Assembly: GCA_964628835.1 (NCBI GenBank)
Contig: CAZVME010000041.1
Span: 1-29,280, forward strand
DNA: 29,280 nucleotides
Reading direction: 5' to 3'
DNA from: JAAGZL01 sp964628835
Lineage (GTDB): Bacteria; Pseudomonadota; Gammaproteobacteria; Chromatiales; Chromatiaceae
The notes under the pieces are model-generated. The model was not told where the DNA came from. It worked only from the letters and a program-made list of their open reading frames with translations, and ran no database searches. Both the position numbers and the translations under genes were made by a program. Below are positions 21,979 to 29,280 of the stretch, in pieces. Each line of letters begins with the position of its first letter. Within the stretch, counting starts at the first letter, position 1.

Positions 21979-23262
21979 ATGTTTGAACGCCCCAAGACCG
22001 GCGAGCGCGCTGTCCTGGTTCACCAGGACATCGGAGTACGCCCTGATCCTGAAGAATTGAGTGAATTTGTTGATCTGGTGATATCGGCAGGTGCAGAGCC
22101 GCTGCTAACGATCACTGGCAGCCGTAAATCCCCGGATCCGCGTTTTTTTATCGGACGCGGCAAGGTGGAAGAGGTAGTGGATGCCATCGCCGGTGTGGAG
22201 GCCGAGGTGGTGATATTCGATCACGACCTGTCTCCGAGTCAGGAGCGCAATCTGGAACACGAGTTCAAGTGTCGGGTGGTTGATCGCACCGGTCTGATTC
22301 TCGATATATTTGCCCAACGGGCACGCTCCTTCGAAGGAAAGTTGCAGGTGGAGTTGGCCCAGTTGCGACATCTATCCACCAGACTAGTGCGTGGCTGGAC
22401 CCATCTGGAGCGCCAGAAGGGCGGCATTGGACTACGTGGTCCGGGTGAAACCCAGCTTGAGACCGACCGGCGGCTGTTAAACCATCGCATTGTCCATATT
22501 CGAAAGCGTCTGGAGAAGGTGGATAGCCAGCGGGATCAAGGGCGCAAAGCACGCAGCAGGGCCGAGGTTCCCACCGTATCTCTGGTGGGCTACACCAACG
22601 CGGGGAAATCTACGCTGTTCAATCTGCTAACAGATTCCGGCGTGTATGCCGCTGACCAGCTGTTTGCCACCCTGGACCCGACCTTGAGACGGGTAGACTT
22701 GCCGGGTGAAGGGGCTGTGGTGTTGGCGGATACAGTGGGTTTTATCTCCCACCTGCCCCATGAACTGGTGGCTGCGTTCAAATCCACTCTGCAGGAGACG
22801 GTCTCGGCCGACCTGCTGATACATGTGATCGATTGCGCCAGTCCCCAAAGATCGGTGTGTGTAGCTGAAGTGAATGACGTTTTGGCGCAGATTGGGGCCA
22901 ATGACATAGCGCAGATAGAGGTCTACAACAAAGTGGATCTGTTGGATGGAGAAGGGCCACACGTGCAACGGGGCAGCGATGGCTTGGTAAAACGGGTCTG
23001 GATCTCAGCCCAGGATGGGGATGGAATTGAGCTGTTGGCAGCTGCCATGGCCGAGTTCTTTCACCAGGGGCATGTGCGGCATACGGTGCACCTGAGGCCG
23101 GAGGATGGCCGTCTGCGCTCCCGTCTGTACCAGATTGCAAACATACTGTCTGAGGAGAATTTGGAGCAGGGGGGATGGAAGCTGAAGATAGAGTTGCCCC
23201 TGCGGGAGTATAAACGTCTGGCCAGTAAGGAGCATGTGCTGGAAAGCCGACTGGTTACATGA
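21979..23262 (+). CDS. hflX: Ribosome-associated GTPase HflX
   Basis: A 427-residue GTPase of the Obg-HflX superfamily that binds the 50S subunit and splits stalled 70S ribosomes, notably after heat stress. The N-terminal HflX domain contains TGSRKSPDPRFFIGRGK and FDHDLSPSQERNLE, and the linker has LRHLSTRLVRGWTHLERQ and GIGLRGPGETQLETDRR. The G domain (about 195-360) has G1 GYTNAGKSTLFN, G3 DTVGFISHLP and G4 YNKVDLL. Length and all motifs match E. coli HflX (426). ATG 21979 gives the conserved MFERPKTGE start. The Shine-Dalgarno is weak. Confidence 0.96.
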   Translation: MFERPKTGERAVLVHQDIGVRPDPEELSEFVDLVISAGAEPLLTITGSRKSPDPRFFIGRGKVEEVVDAIAGVEAEVVIFDHDLSPSQERNLEHEFKCRVVDRTGLILDIFAQRARSFEGKLQVELAQLRHLSTRLVRGWTHLERQKGGIGLRGPGETQLETDRRLLNHRIVHIRKRLEKVDSQRDQGRKARSRAEVPTVSLVGYTNAGKSTLFNLLTDSGVYAADQLFATLDPTLRRVDLPGEGAVVLADTVGFISHLPHELVAAFKSTLQETVSADLLIHVIDCASPQRSVCVAEVNDVLAQIGANDIAQIEVYNKVDLLDGEGPHVQRGSDGLVKRVWISAQDGDGIELLAAAMAEFFHQGHVRHTVHLRPEDGRLRSRLYQIANILSEENLEQGGWKLKIELPLREYKRLASKEHVLESRLVT

Positions 23263-23378
23263 GTTGAATACGTTGGGGCCAGAGTGAAATTTGAAGATCG
23301 TTACAGTATCAAAATTCATTGATTCTGCTAAAGATTTTATCTCAACCCGTTAACCAGAGAGCATAATGGCCACTATTT

Positions 23379-23434
23379 TGGTTCATTTTATTGAACCAGC
23401 AGGCTAGAATTAGCCAATTTCGCGGTCAAACCGC
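23379..23434 (+). repeat. Three consecutive small hairpins upstream of hflK
   Basis: TGGTTCA-ttttat-TGAACCA (23379-23398), GGCTA-gaat-TAGCC (23402-23415) and GCGGT-caa-ACCGC (23422-23434) are three perfect inverted repeats in a row. The spacers between them are only 3 and 6 nt. The set ends 23 nt before the hflK ribosome binding site AGGAG (23458-23462). None is followed by a T-run, so intrinsic termination is unlikely. They may form a structured hflK leader, an RNase processing signal or protein-binding sites. They sit in a 206-nt gap that is unusual for this compact cluster. Confidence 0.5.
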
Positions 23435-23468
23435 ATAACTGAACTTTGGAATTTAACAGGAGTAGTGC

Positions 23469-24608
23469 ATGGCCTGGAACGAACCCGGTGGGGATAAAGA
23501 TCCCTGGGGAGGCAATGGTAAGAATCAGGGCCCACCAGATCTGGATGAAGTGGTAAAGAAACTTCAGGACAAGATGGGTGGACTGTTTGGTGGGGGCAAG
23601 ACCCCTTCCGGTGGTTCTGACGGCTCTATTCAGGGTCCCAGTTCAACCGGTATCGGCATGATCGCGGTTATTGCCCTGCTAGTATGGCTGGCAAGTGGCA
23701 TCTATATCATCGAGCCGGCTGAGCGCGGCGTAATTCTGCGCTTTGGCAGTTACCAGGAAGTTACCGACCCTGGTCCACACTGGCGCATTCCATTCCCCAT
23801 CGAAACGGTGGCGAAGTTTAATGTGGACGAGATCTCATCTTTCCGCCATCAGGCGCTGATGCTGACTCGGGATGAGAACATTGTGGATATTGAGCTTACA
23901 GTTCAATCCAGAATTCAGGATGCTGCTGACTACTGGTTTCAGGATCAGAACCCCGACAAGACCATGCGCGATGCCACCGAGACGGCGGTGCGTGAAACCA
24001 TTGGTAAGAGCGATCTGGATTTTATCCTGACCCAGGGCCGTGGCGCCATTGCTGACCGGATAAAATCACGGGTACAGGAGTTGATCAACAACTACCGCAC
24101 CGGTATTGAGATCATCGGCATCAACATGCAGCCGGCCAAGCCGCCGGAGCAGGTGAAGAGTGCCTTCGATGATGCCATCAAGGCGCGTGAGGATAAGGAG
24201 AAGAAAGAGAACAAGGCCCAGGCCTACTCCAACGAGGTGATCCCGGTAGCGCGAGGTAATGCAGCGCGCAAAATGGCGGATGCCAACGCCTACAAAGAGC
24301 GGGTCATAGCTGAGTCCGAGGGTGAAGCCAGCCGCTTTCTAGCGGTGCTTGCTGAGTATGAGAAGGCTCCGGAAGTAACCCGTAAAAGACTTTACCTGGA
24401 TACCATTGAGGATGTTTTGGGTAAGACCAACAAGGTGATGATAGATACCAAAGACAGCAACAGTCTGATGTATCTGCCTCTGGACAAGCTGATTCAGCCA
24501 GGGATGAACAGACCAGGATCCCAGCTACAAAACGTATTGCCGGAGCAGGTACAGCGGCAGGTGCAGCCACGTCAACGTGACGTAAACCGTGGCAGGAGGG
24601 TTCGCTAA
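23469..24608 (+). CDS. hflK: HflK, SPFH-domain regulator of FtsH
   Basis: A 379-residue inner-membrane protein that with HflC builds the cage around the FtsH protease and modulates membrane-protein turnover. The N-terminal 55 residues are Gly-rich and cytoplasmic (start MAWNEPGG, with GGNGKNQGPPDLDEVV). A single membrane segment at about 57-77 is followed by the SPFH/band-7 domain beginning IIEPAERGVILRFG. A long helical region with KAREDKEKKENKAQAYSNEV and DANAYKERVIAESEGEASRF is diagnostic, and a Gln/Arg-rich tail ends the protein. ATG 23469 has AGGAG upstream. The TAA stop shares one base with the hflC ATG. Confidence 0.96.
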   Translation: MAWNEPGGDKDPWGGNGKNQGPPDLDEVVKKLQDKMGGLFGGGKTPSGGSDGSIQGPSSTGIGMIAVIALLVWLASGIYIIEPAERGVILRFGSYQEVTDPGPHWRIPFPIETVAKFNVDEISSFRHQALMLTRDENIVDIELTVQSRIQDAADYWFQDQNPDKTMRDATETAVRETIGKSDLDFILTQGRGAIADRIKSRVQELINNYRTGIEIIGINMQPAKPPEQVKSAFDDAIKAREDKEKKENKAQAYSNEVIPVARGNAARKMADANAYKERVIAESEGEASRFLAVLAEYEKAPEVTRKRLYLDTIEDVLGKTNKVMIDTKDSNSLMYLPLDKLIQPGMNRPGSQLQNVLPEQVQRQVQPRQRDVNRGRRVR

Positions 24609-25480
24609 TGTCATCTAAAAAACTTGGATTGCTGATAATCGCAGGTCTGGTGGCAGTGGGAATCTCCCTGTCTGCCTTTACGGTAAAACAGTGGGAAATG
24701 GCCATTAAACTGCGTCTGGGTGAGATTGTGGACGCAGACTACAAGCCAGGATTGCACTGGATGGTCCCGCTCATCAACAACGTCAAACGCTTTGACGGCC
24801 GTATCCAGACCCTGGATGCGCGTCCCCAACGTTTTCTCACGGTGGAAAAGAAGGACGTGATCGTGGACTCCTTCGTGAAGTGGCGTATCGCAAACGTGGG
24901 ACAATACTATCGTTCCACCGGTGGTAACCCAGCCCGCACCTCATCCCTGCTGGCAGAGCGTATCAATACCAGCCTGCGGGACGAGTTTGGTAAACGCAAA
25001 ATTGTTGAAGTGGTCTCTGGAGAGCGCTCCGAGATCATGGCGTTGCTGACCAAGGATGCGGACGAGAAGGCCAATGAGCTGGGCGTCGAGGTAATCGATG
25101 TCAGGATTAAACGTATTGACCTGCCATCTGAGGTTAGTGGTTCGGTGTATGAGCGTATGCGCGCTGAACGTGAACGTGTGGCTCGCGACTTGAGGGCAAA
25201 GGGTGATGAGGCTGCGGAGAGAATCCAGGCTGAGGCCGACCGCCAGCGTACGGTGATCCTGGCCAACGCTTTCCGGGATGCGGAAAAACTGCGGGGTGAG
25301 GGTGATGCCAAGGCGGCGTCCATCTACGCCCAGGCCTACGAGACCAACAGCGAGTTTTATGCCTTTTACCGTAGTCTGGCGGCCTACCGTTCGGTATTTG
25401 CCTCTAGTGGTAACATGATGGTGCTGAAGCCGGATTCTGAGTTCTTCAAGTATTTCAATAACAAAGAATCTGAAAAATAG
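24608..25480 (+). CDS. hflC: HflC, SPFH-domain regulator of FtsH
   Basis: Partner of HflK in the periplasm-facing HflKC complex that encloses FtsH. It has 290 residues (E. coli 334; the acidic insertion of the E. coli protein is missing, as in many relatives). An N-terminal membrane segment (about 5-24) is followed by FTVKQWEMAIKLRLGEIV and the band-7 domain with VPLINNVKRFDGRIQTLD. The helical arm has ERVARDLRAKGDEAAERIQAEADRQRTVI. The C-terminus has the family signature SEFYAFYRSLAAYRSVF and ends DSEFFKYFNN. ATG 24608 overlaps the hflK stop by one base. A 9-bp hairpin and a strong terminator follow before yjeT. Confidence 0.96.
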   Translation: MSSKKLGLLIIAGLVAVGISLSAFTVKQWEMAIKLRLGEIVDADYKPGLHWMVPLINNVKRFDGRIQTLDARPQRFLTVEKKDVIVDSFVKWRIANVGQYYRSTGGNPARTSSLLAERINTSLRDEFGKRKIVEVVSGERSEIMALLTKDADEKANELGVEVIDVRIKRIDLPSEVSGSVYERMRAERERVARDLRAKGDEAAERIQAEADRQRTVILANAFRDAEKLRGEGDAKAASIYAQAYETNSEFYAFYRSLAAYRSVFASSGNMMVLKPDSEFFKYFNNKESEK

Positions 25481-25492
25481 TTTTACAGAGAA

Positions 25493-25518
25493 TCTGGTGT
25501 GGCTACAGTCACACCAGA
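25493..25518 (+). other. Hairpin after hflC
   Basis: TCTGGTGTG (25493-25501) and CACACCAGA (25510-25518) form a perfect 9-bp stem with an 8-nt loop just after the hflC stop. There is no T-run. It may protect the hflKC mRNA 3' end or pause polymerase ahead of the terminator at 25554. Confidence 0.5.
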
Positions 25519-25553
25519 TAATCTGTGGCTGAAGCGGGTCTCATGAAACATCG

Positions 25554-25582
25554 ACCGGGCGGTATGCGCCCGGTATTTTTTT
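25554..25582 (+). terminator. Rho-independent terminator between hflC and yjeT
   Basis: ACCGGGCG (25554-25561) and CGCCCGGT (25567-25574) form a GC-rich 8-bp stem with a 5-nt loop, followed by A and seven Ts (25576-25582). It ends only 10 nt before the yjeT ATG, so yjeT must rely on readthrough or a promoter overlapping this structure, or the terminator acts as an attenuator. Confidence 0.85.
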
Positions 25583-25592
25583 GGATGAAACT

Positions 25593-25778
25593 ATGTGGCA
25601 CGATCTGTTAGCCGCCCTGGCCCTGGTATTGGTGATTGAAGGCATCCTGCCGTTTCTCAATCCGGAGGCGATGCGCAAAACATTGCGTACCATGAGTGAG
25701 ATGGACAACCACTCTCTACGAATCAGTGGCTTAGTCAGCATGGCGCTGGGTGTCGTCATGCTCTACTTAGTTAATTAA
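25593..25778 (+). CDS. yjeT: DUF2065 small membrane protein, YjeT-like
   Basis: A 61-residue inner-membrane protein of unknown function (E. coli YjeT 65). Two hydrophobic helices are visible: LLAALALVLVIEGILPFL (about 5-22) and ISGLVSMALGVVMLYLV (about 44-60). They flank a short loop with PEAMRKTLRTM. LALVLVIEGILPFLNPEA is the family hallmark. ATG 25593 is preferred over the in-frame TTG at 25581, which falls inside the terminator U-run. Its place after hflC and before hisZ-purA is conserved in gammaproteobacteria. The ribosome binding site is poor, and the terminator immediately upstream makes its expression puzzling. Confidence 0.85.
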   Translation: MWHDLLAALALVLVIEGILPFLNPEAMRKTLRTMSEMDNHSLRISGLVSMALGVVMLYLVN

Positions 25779-25793
25779 AGTTAGGCCTGAACC

Positions 25794-26972
25794 ATGCAAA
25801 GAGAAACATGGCTGTTGCCGGAAGGCATCGATGAGGTACTTCCACCTCAGGCTAAAGCGGTGGAGCAGTTGCGTCGCAATCTGCTGGACCTGTATGCCAG
25901 TTGGGGCTATCAATTGGTGTTTCCCCCCATCGTCGAGTATCTGGAATCCCTGCTGGTCAACACCGGCGGTGACCTGGATCTAAAGACCTTCAAGGTGACC
26001 GATCAGGTGACCGGGCGTAGCCTGGGAATCCGGGCTGATATCACCACCCAGACTGCCCGTATAGATGCCCATAAGCTGCGCCATGCGGGCGTTACTCGCC
26101 TCTGTTATGCCGGAACCGTGCTGCACACTATGAGCGACGGCTTTGCCGGCTCGCGCGCCCCGCTCCAGGTGGGTGCAGAGCTGTATGGTCACTCCGGGGT
26201 GGAGAGTGATCTGGAGAGCATCTGCCTGATGCTGAAGTCCATGCAACTGGCTGGTTTGGAAGATATTTATATCGATCTGGGGCATGTAGGGATATTCCGC
26301 GGACTGGTGCGTCAGGCCGGACTCAACAGCCAGGACGAGATGGAATTGTTCAACGCCCTGCAGCGTAAGTCGATACCCGAGATTGAGGCCCTGGTGACGG
26401 GCCTGGATATTGGGGATGACGAGGCGCGGATGCTGGTTGCTTTGCCGGAACTAAGTGGCGATCATGTGCTGGAGCAGGCCAAACAGCTGTTGGCCGCCGC
26501 CGATTCGGATGTAAAATCCGCCCTGGCGGATCTGGAGCGACTGGCCCAACTGATTAAAAGCCGGCTACCGGAGCTGCCACTGCATTTTGATCTGGCAGAA
26601 CTGCGTGGCTATCACTATCATACTGGGGTTGTATTTGCCGCATTTGTCCCTGGATTGGGGCAGGAGGTAGCCCGCGGTGGCCGCTATGATGATATCGGAG
26701 CGGCCTTTGGGCGGGCGCGCCCGGCCTGTGGTTTCAGTACAGATCTGAAACTGCTGCTGCGTCTGGCAAAAAGTGTCGAATCTGAGGCCATTAATGGTAT
26801 ATTTGCTCCCTGGTCCGATGATCCAGAACAGCATCAGGTGATCGAAAAGCTGCGGGCTGAGGGCAACAGGGTTGTCATGGGGTTACCCGGACAGGATGGA
26901 TCCACAGCAGAGACTGGATGTGATAAAACCCTGGTCCAGCAGGAAGGGAGCTGGACAGTAACGGCTAACTGA
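25794..26972 (+). CDS. hisZ: ATP phosphoribosyltransferase regulatory subunit HisZ
   Basis: A 392-residue histidyl-tRNA-synthetase paralogue that activates the short form of HisG, the first enzyme of histidine synthesis, and confers histidine feedback. The class II synthetase fold is recognisable: WLLPEGIDEVLP at the N-terminus, a motif-2-like segment KVTDQVTGRSLGIRADITTQ (about 66-85), and YYTG-like YHYHTGVVFAAFVPG with GGRYDDIGAAFGRARPACGFS (about 302-322). The C-terminal anticodon-binding domain of HisRS is missing, as expected for HisZ. Its presence implies a short-form HisG elsewhere in the genome. It lies between yjeT and purA, as in Pseudomonas-like genomes. Confidence 0.94.
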   Translation: MQRETWLLPEGIDEVLPPQAKAVEQLRRNLLDLYASWGYQLVFPPIVEYLESLLVNTGGDLDLKTFKVTDQVTGRSLGIRADITTQTARIDAHKLRHAGVTRLCYAGTVLHTMSDGFAGSRAPLQVGAELYGHSGVESDLESICLMLKSMQLAGLEDIYIDLGHVGIFRGLVRQAGLNSQDEMELFNALQRKSIPEIEALVTGLDIGDDEARMLVALPELSGDHVLEQAKQLLAAADSDVKSALADLERLAQLIKSRLPELPLHFDLAELRGYHYHTGVVFAAFVPGLGQEVARGGRYDDIGAAFGRARPACGFSTDLKLLLRLAKSVESEAINGIFAPWSDDPEQHQVIEKLRAEGNRVVMGLPGQDGSTAETGCDKTLVQQEGSWTVTAN

Positions 26973-27019
26973 GCCAACCACACAATATTATAAAGCTATT
27001 CACATTAGAGAAATTAAGT

Positions 27020-28315
27020 ATGGGTAGAAATGTCGTAGTAATCGGTACCCAATGGGGCGACGAGGGCAAGGGTAAGATTGTTGATCTGCTTACCGATCGC
27101 GCACAGGCGGTAGTCCGTTTTCAAGGGGGGCACAACGCCGGACATACTCTGGTGATTGATGGTGAAAAGACCGTCCTGCATCTCATTCCTTCCGGTATCC
27201 TGCGTGAAAATGTGCGCTGCCTGATCGGAAACGGGGTGGTGCTGTCACCGCAGGCGCTGCTGGAAGAGGTAGACATGTTGGAGCAGAACGGCGTGCCGGT
27301 GATATCCCGCCTGGGCATAAGCGAATCCTGTCCCTTGATCCTGCCTTACCATATCGCCCTGGATCAGGCCCGCGAGATCGCCCGTGGCAACAAGGCCATC
27401 GGCACCACTGGTCGTGGCATCGGCCCGGCCTATGAGGACAAGGTGTCACGTCGTGGCATTCGTCTGGGTGAACTACAGGATGTCGAACATTTCAAAAATC
27501 GACTGCGTGAAGTGATGGAGTACCACAACTTCACCCTGGTGAATTACTTTAAGGCCGAGGCCGTAGACTACGAAAAGGTACTGGATCAGACCCTGGCCCA
27601 GGCCGAGAGAATCCTGCCCATGTTGGAAGATGTAACTGGAACCCTGCATAACATGCGCAGGGCCGGTGAGAACATCATGTTTGAGGGCGCTCAGGGCGCT
27701 CTGCTGGATATCGACCACGGCACCTACCCGTTTGTCACCTCATCCAATACTACCGCAGGTGGCGCGGCCAGTGGCAGCGGCGTGGGGCCACGCGACCTGG
27801 ATTATATTCTGGGCATCGTGAAGGCCTACACCACCCGGGTGGGAGCAGGTCCTTTTCCTACTGAACTGTTCGATGATGTGGGTGATCACCTGGGAACCAA
27901 AGGGCATGAGTTTGGAGCCACCACCGGGCGTCAGCGCCGTTGTGGCTGGTTGGATATCGTATCTCTGCGCCGCTCCCTGGAGATCAACAGCGTAACCGGC
28001 ATCTGCATCACCAAGCTGGATGTGATGGATGGCCTGGATAAGATCAAGATCTGCGTGGCCTACAAGCTGGATGGCCAGGAAGTGGAGGCACCACCGGTTG
28101 GGGCCGACCGCATTGAGAAGTGCGAGCCGGTATATATCGAAGTTCCAGGATGGAACGAGTCCACCGTAGGCACCAAGAGTCTGGATGCTTTGCCGCAGGC
28201 TGCACGCGACTACCTGCAGAAGGTGGAAGAGCTCACCGGTGTGCCCATCGATGTGATCTCCACCGGCCCTGATCGCACCGAGACCCTGGTGGTGCGCAAC
28301 CCGTTTGACGCCTGA
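27020..28315 (+). CDS. purA: Adenylosuccinate synthetase PurA
   Basis: Cytoplasmic enzyme that joins IMP and aspartate with GTP to form adenylosuccinate, the first committed step to AMP. It has 431 residues, the normal length (E. coli 432). Catalytic motifs are GTQWGDEGKGKIVDLL (residues 9-24, with general base Asp14) and FQGGHNAGHTLVI (about 34-46, with His42). The IMP-binding stretch GTTGRGIGPAYEDK, the GAQGALLDIDHGTYPFVTSS segment, VGAGPFPTEL and the GTP-specificity motif TKLDV are all present. It follows hisZ by 47 nt, with no strong Shine-Dalgarno before ATG 27020. Confidence 0.97.
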   Translation: MGRNVVVIGTQWGDEGKGKIVDLLTDRAQAVVRFQGGHNAGHTLVIDGEKTVLHLIPSGILRENVRCLIGNGVVLSPQALLEEVDMLEQNGVPVISRLGISESCPLILPYHIALDQAREIARGNKAIGTTGRGIGPAYEDKVSRRGIRLGELQDVEHFKNRLREVMEYHNFTLVNYFKAEAVDYEKVLDQTLAQAERILPMLEDVTGTLHNMRRAGENIMFEGAQGALLDIDHGTYPFVTSSNTTAGGAASGSGVGPRDLDYILGIVKAYTTRVGAGPFPTELFDDVGDHLGTKGHEFGATTGRQRRCGWLDIVSLRRSLEINSVTGICITKLDVMDGLDKIKICVAYKLDGQEVEAPPVGADRIEKCEPVYIEVPGWNESTVGTKSLDALPQAARDYLQKVEELTGVPIDVISTGPDRTETLVVRNPFDA

Positions 28316-28327
28316 TAACCCTTTGCT

Positions 28328-28355
28328 GCACACTGGTCGCAAACGGCTAGTGTGC
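28328..28355. other. Hairpin in the purA-tpm spacer
   Basis: GCACACT (28328-28334) pairs with AGTGTGC (28349-28355). After a single mismatch, GTCG pairs with CGGC (one G-T pair) around a CAAA loop, giving an 11-bp interrupted stem. No T-run follows, so it is at best a Rho-assisted terminator or mRNA 3' end stabiliser. Confidence 0.4.
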
Positions 28356-28409
28356 GGCGTTCCTCACCTGATCCGTCGTACCTCATAGCAAGTTCCAGGG
28401 CAGTGCCAA

Positions 28410-29093
28410 ATGTCATCACCCGGCAATAAATCTGAGTATCTATCTCCCGCTTACTGGCATCAGCGTTGGCTGGATGGTGAAACCGGCTGGCATCATGGTC
28501 AGGTAAATAATCATCTGCAATCCCACTGGGATAGTCTGGGAGTGGAGCCAGGGACAGAGGTGTTTGTGCCCCTGTGTGGCAAGAGTCTGGATATGGCTTG
28601 GTTGGTCGAGCAGGGCTACTCGGTGCTGGGGGTTGAATGTAGTCCCATGGCGGTGCAGGAGTTCTTTGCCGAGCAGAATCTGACGCCGGTTGTTTCCACC
28701 CAGGGTGAGTTTGAGTCCTACAAGGCTGCCGACTTCCATCTGCTGTGTGGGGATATATTTAAACTCACATCAGAACAGCTCCAGGGGGTTACTGCCGTCT
28801 ATGATCGTGCCGCGCTGGTGGCTCTCAACAAACCACAACGCCAGCGCTACGCCCGTCTGCTGGCGGACATCCTGCCCCCTGCTGCCTCTATCCTGCTGGT
28901 GAGTATGGATTACCCGGAAACAGAGATGCAGGGTCCTCCGCATAGCGTACCCGAGACCGAGGTGAACGATCTGTTTCGAAACGACTTTTCCATTAAAATA
29001 CTGCATAGCCAGGACCTGATGACGGATAGCGACAGGTATTCGGATAAGGGGCTAAGCCGGATGTCGGAACAGATCTTTCAACTGGACAGATAG
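28410..29093 (+). CDS. tpm: Thiopurine S-methyltransferase-like SAM-dependent methyltransferase
   Basis: A 227-residue SAM-dependent methyltransferase matching bacterial TPMT (about 218). Signatures are YWHQRWLDGETGWHHGQVN (about 15-33), the SAM-binding segment VFVPLCGKSLDMAWLVEQGY (about 50-69), VLGVECSPMAVQEFF, CGDIFKLT, VYDRAALVALNKPQRQRYA and SMDYPETEMQGPPHSV. Bacterial homologues methylate thiopurines and selenium or tellurium compounds and can confer tellurite resistance. The natural substrate here is unknown. It follows purA by 94 nt with a hairpin between, so it may be a separate transcript. No strong Shine-Dalgarno precedes ATG 28410. Confidence 0.92.
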   Translation: MSSPGNKSEYLSPAYWHQRWLDGETGWHHGQVNNHLQSHWDSLGVEPGTEVFVPLCGKSLDMAWLVEQGYSVLGVECSPMAVQEFFAEQNLTPVVSTQGEFESYKAADFHLLCGDIFKLTSEQLQGVTAVYDRAALVALNKPQRQRYARLLADILPPAASILLVSMDYPETEMQGPPHSVPETEVNDLFRNDFSIKILHSQDLMTDSDRYSDKGLSRMSEQIFQLDR

Positions 29094-29280
29094 CCCGTTG
29101 CACCTGACGAGGAAGAGCGACTGGCTTGCTGGTCTGCTGATCCTGTGAGTTGCTGCATCCGTTAGCAGAAAAACCCCATTGTTAGCCATTAGCTTGAAAA
29201 TAGAGTATGAGTTTCCTATTCTTTTTCTATGTGCAGTTGTTGTTTCCATAGGTAGCAAACACCATAATCCGAGCATTATT
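29094..29280. other. Apparently empty sequence to the window end
   Basis: These 187 nt contain no convincing gene, terminator or RNA. A minus-strand frame covering most of it shows no domain, signal peptide or ribosome binding site. Confidence 0.5.

Noticed and set aside
23379..23434. CRISPR-like repeat cluster
   Set aside because: The three hairpins have different sequences and no repeat-spacer periodicity; no cas gene is present.
28320..28400. tRNA-like or terminator structure after purA
   Set aside because: The hairpin is strong, but there is no T-arm consensus, acceptor pairing, CCA context or U-run.
29052..29276. Minus-strand 74-codon frame at the window end
   Set aside because: It overlaps the tpm 3' end antisense and has no recognisable feature.

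Overview
The window is a stretch of chromosome from a gammaproteobacterium, of moderately high GC by eye. The order queG | nnr-tsaE-amiB-mutL-miaA-hfq-hflX-hflK-hflC-yjeT-hisZ-purA is the classical gammaproteobacterial 'hfq superoperon' neighbourhood. hisZ lies between yjeT and purA, MutL carries an endonuclease motif, and there is a PEP-CTERM protein. These traits point away from Enterobacterales and Vibrionales and towards environmental lineages such as Chromatiales, Thiotrichales or sulfur-oxidiser relatives. That placement is inference; no species is claimed.

Layout. (1) 1-1941: the 3' part of an Fe(III)-type ABC permease (FbpB-like), cut by the window edge, overlapped by its ATPase (FbpC-like). 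(2) 1950-8932: a divergent four-gene metabolic locus. Leftward are a DUF1338/HglS-like protein and a YdiJ-type FAD/Fe-S 2-hydroxyacid dehydrogenase with a 4-nt overlap. Rightward are a lysine 6-dehydrogenase/saccharopine-dehydrogenase-like protein and an ALDH7-type (antiquitin-like) aldehyde dehydrogenase, again with a 4-nt overlap. Read together, these four enzymes supply almost every step from L-lysine via piperideine-6-carboxylate, 2-aminoadipate, 2-oxoadipate and D-2-hydroxyglutarate to 2-oxoglutarate; only the aminoadipate aminotransferase is missing. (3) 9070-11662: a small secreted Met/Lys/Asp-rich (MXKDX-type) protein with its own terminator, then an OmpR-family response regulator and its sensor kinase. 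Three 11-bp-phased TGTGA-like direct repeats precede the Met-rich gene. (4) 11764-13966: an AT-richer patch with a CPA2 cation/proton antiporter and a PEP-CTERM exported protein that has a possible Cys-Gln thioester signature. The leader of the latter contains a GNRA-capped hairpin and a perfect CRP-like palindrome. (5) 14021-28315: the conserved housekeeping cluster (queuosine synthesis, NAD(P)HX repair, tRNA t6A and i6A modification, murein amidase, mismatch repair, Hfq, ribosome-rescue GTPase, the HflKC FtsH regulators, histidine and purine biosynthesis). (6) 28410-29093: thiopurine methyltransferase-like tpm, then about 190 nt of apparently empty sequence.

Most genes in each block are tightly packed, with 1-14 nt overlaps implying translational coupling. 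The strongest intrinsic terminators lie after the MXKDX gene (9389-9427), between the convergent PEP-CTERM gene and queG (13991-14022), and between hflC and yjeT (25554-25582). I saw no rRNA, tRNA, CRISPR array, insertion sequence or phage gene. No gene-free stretch exceeds 300 bases; the longest, 12928-13219, is described as a feature.
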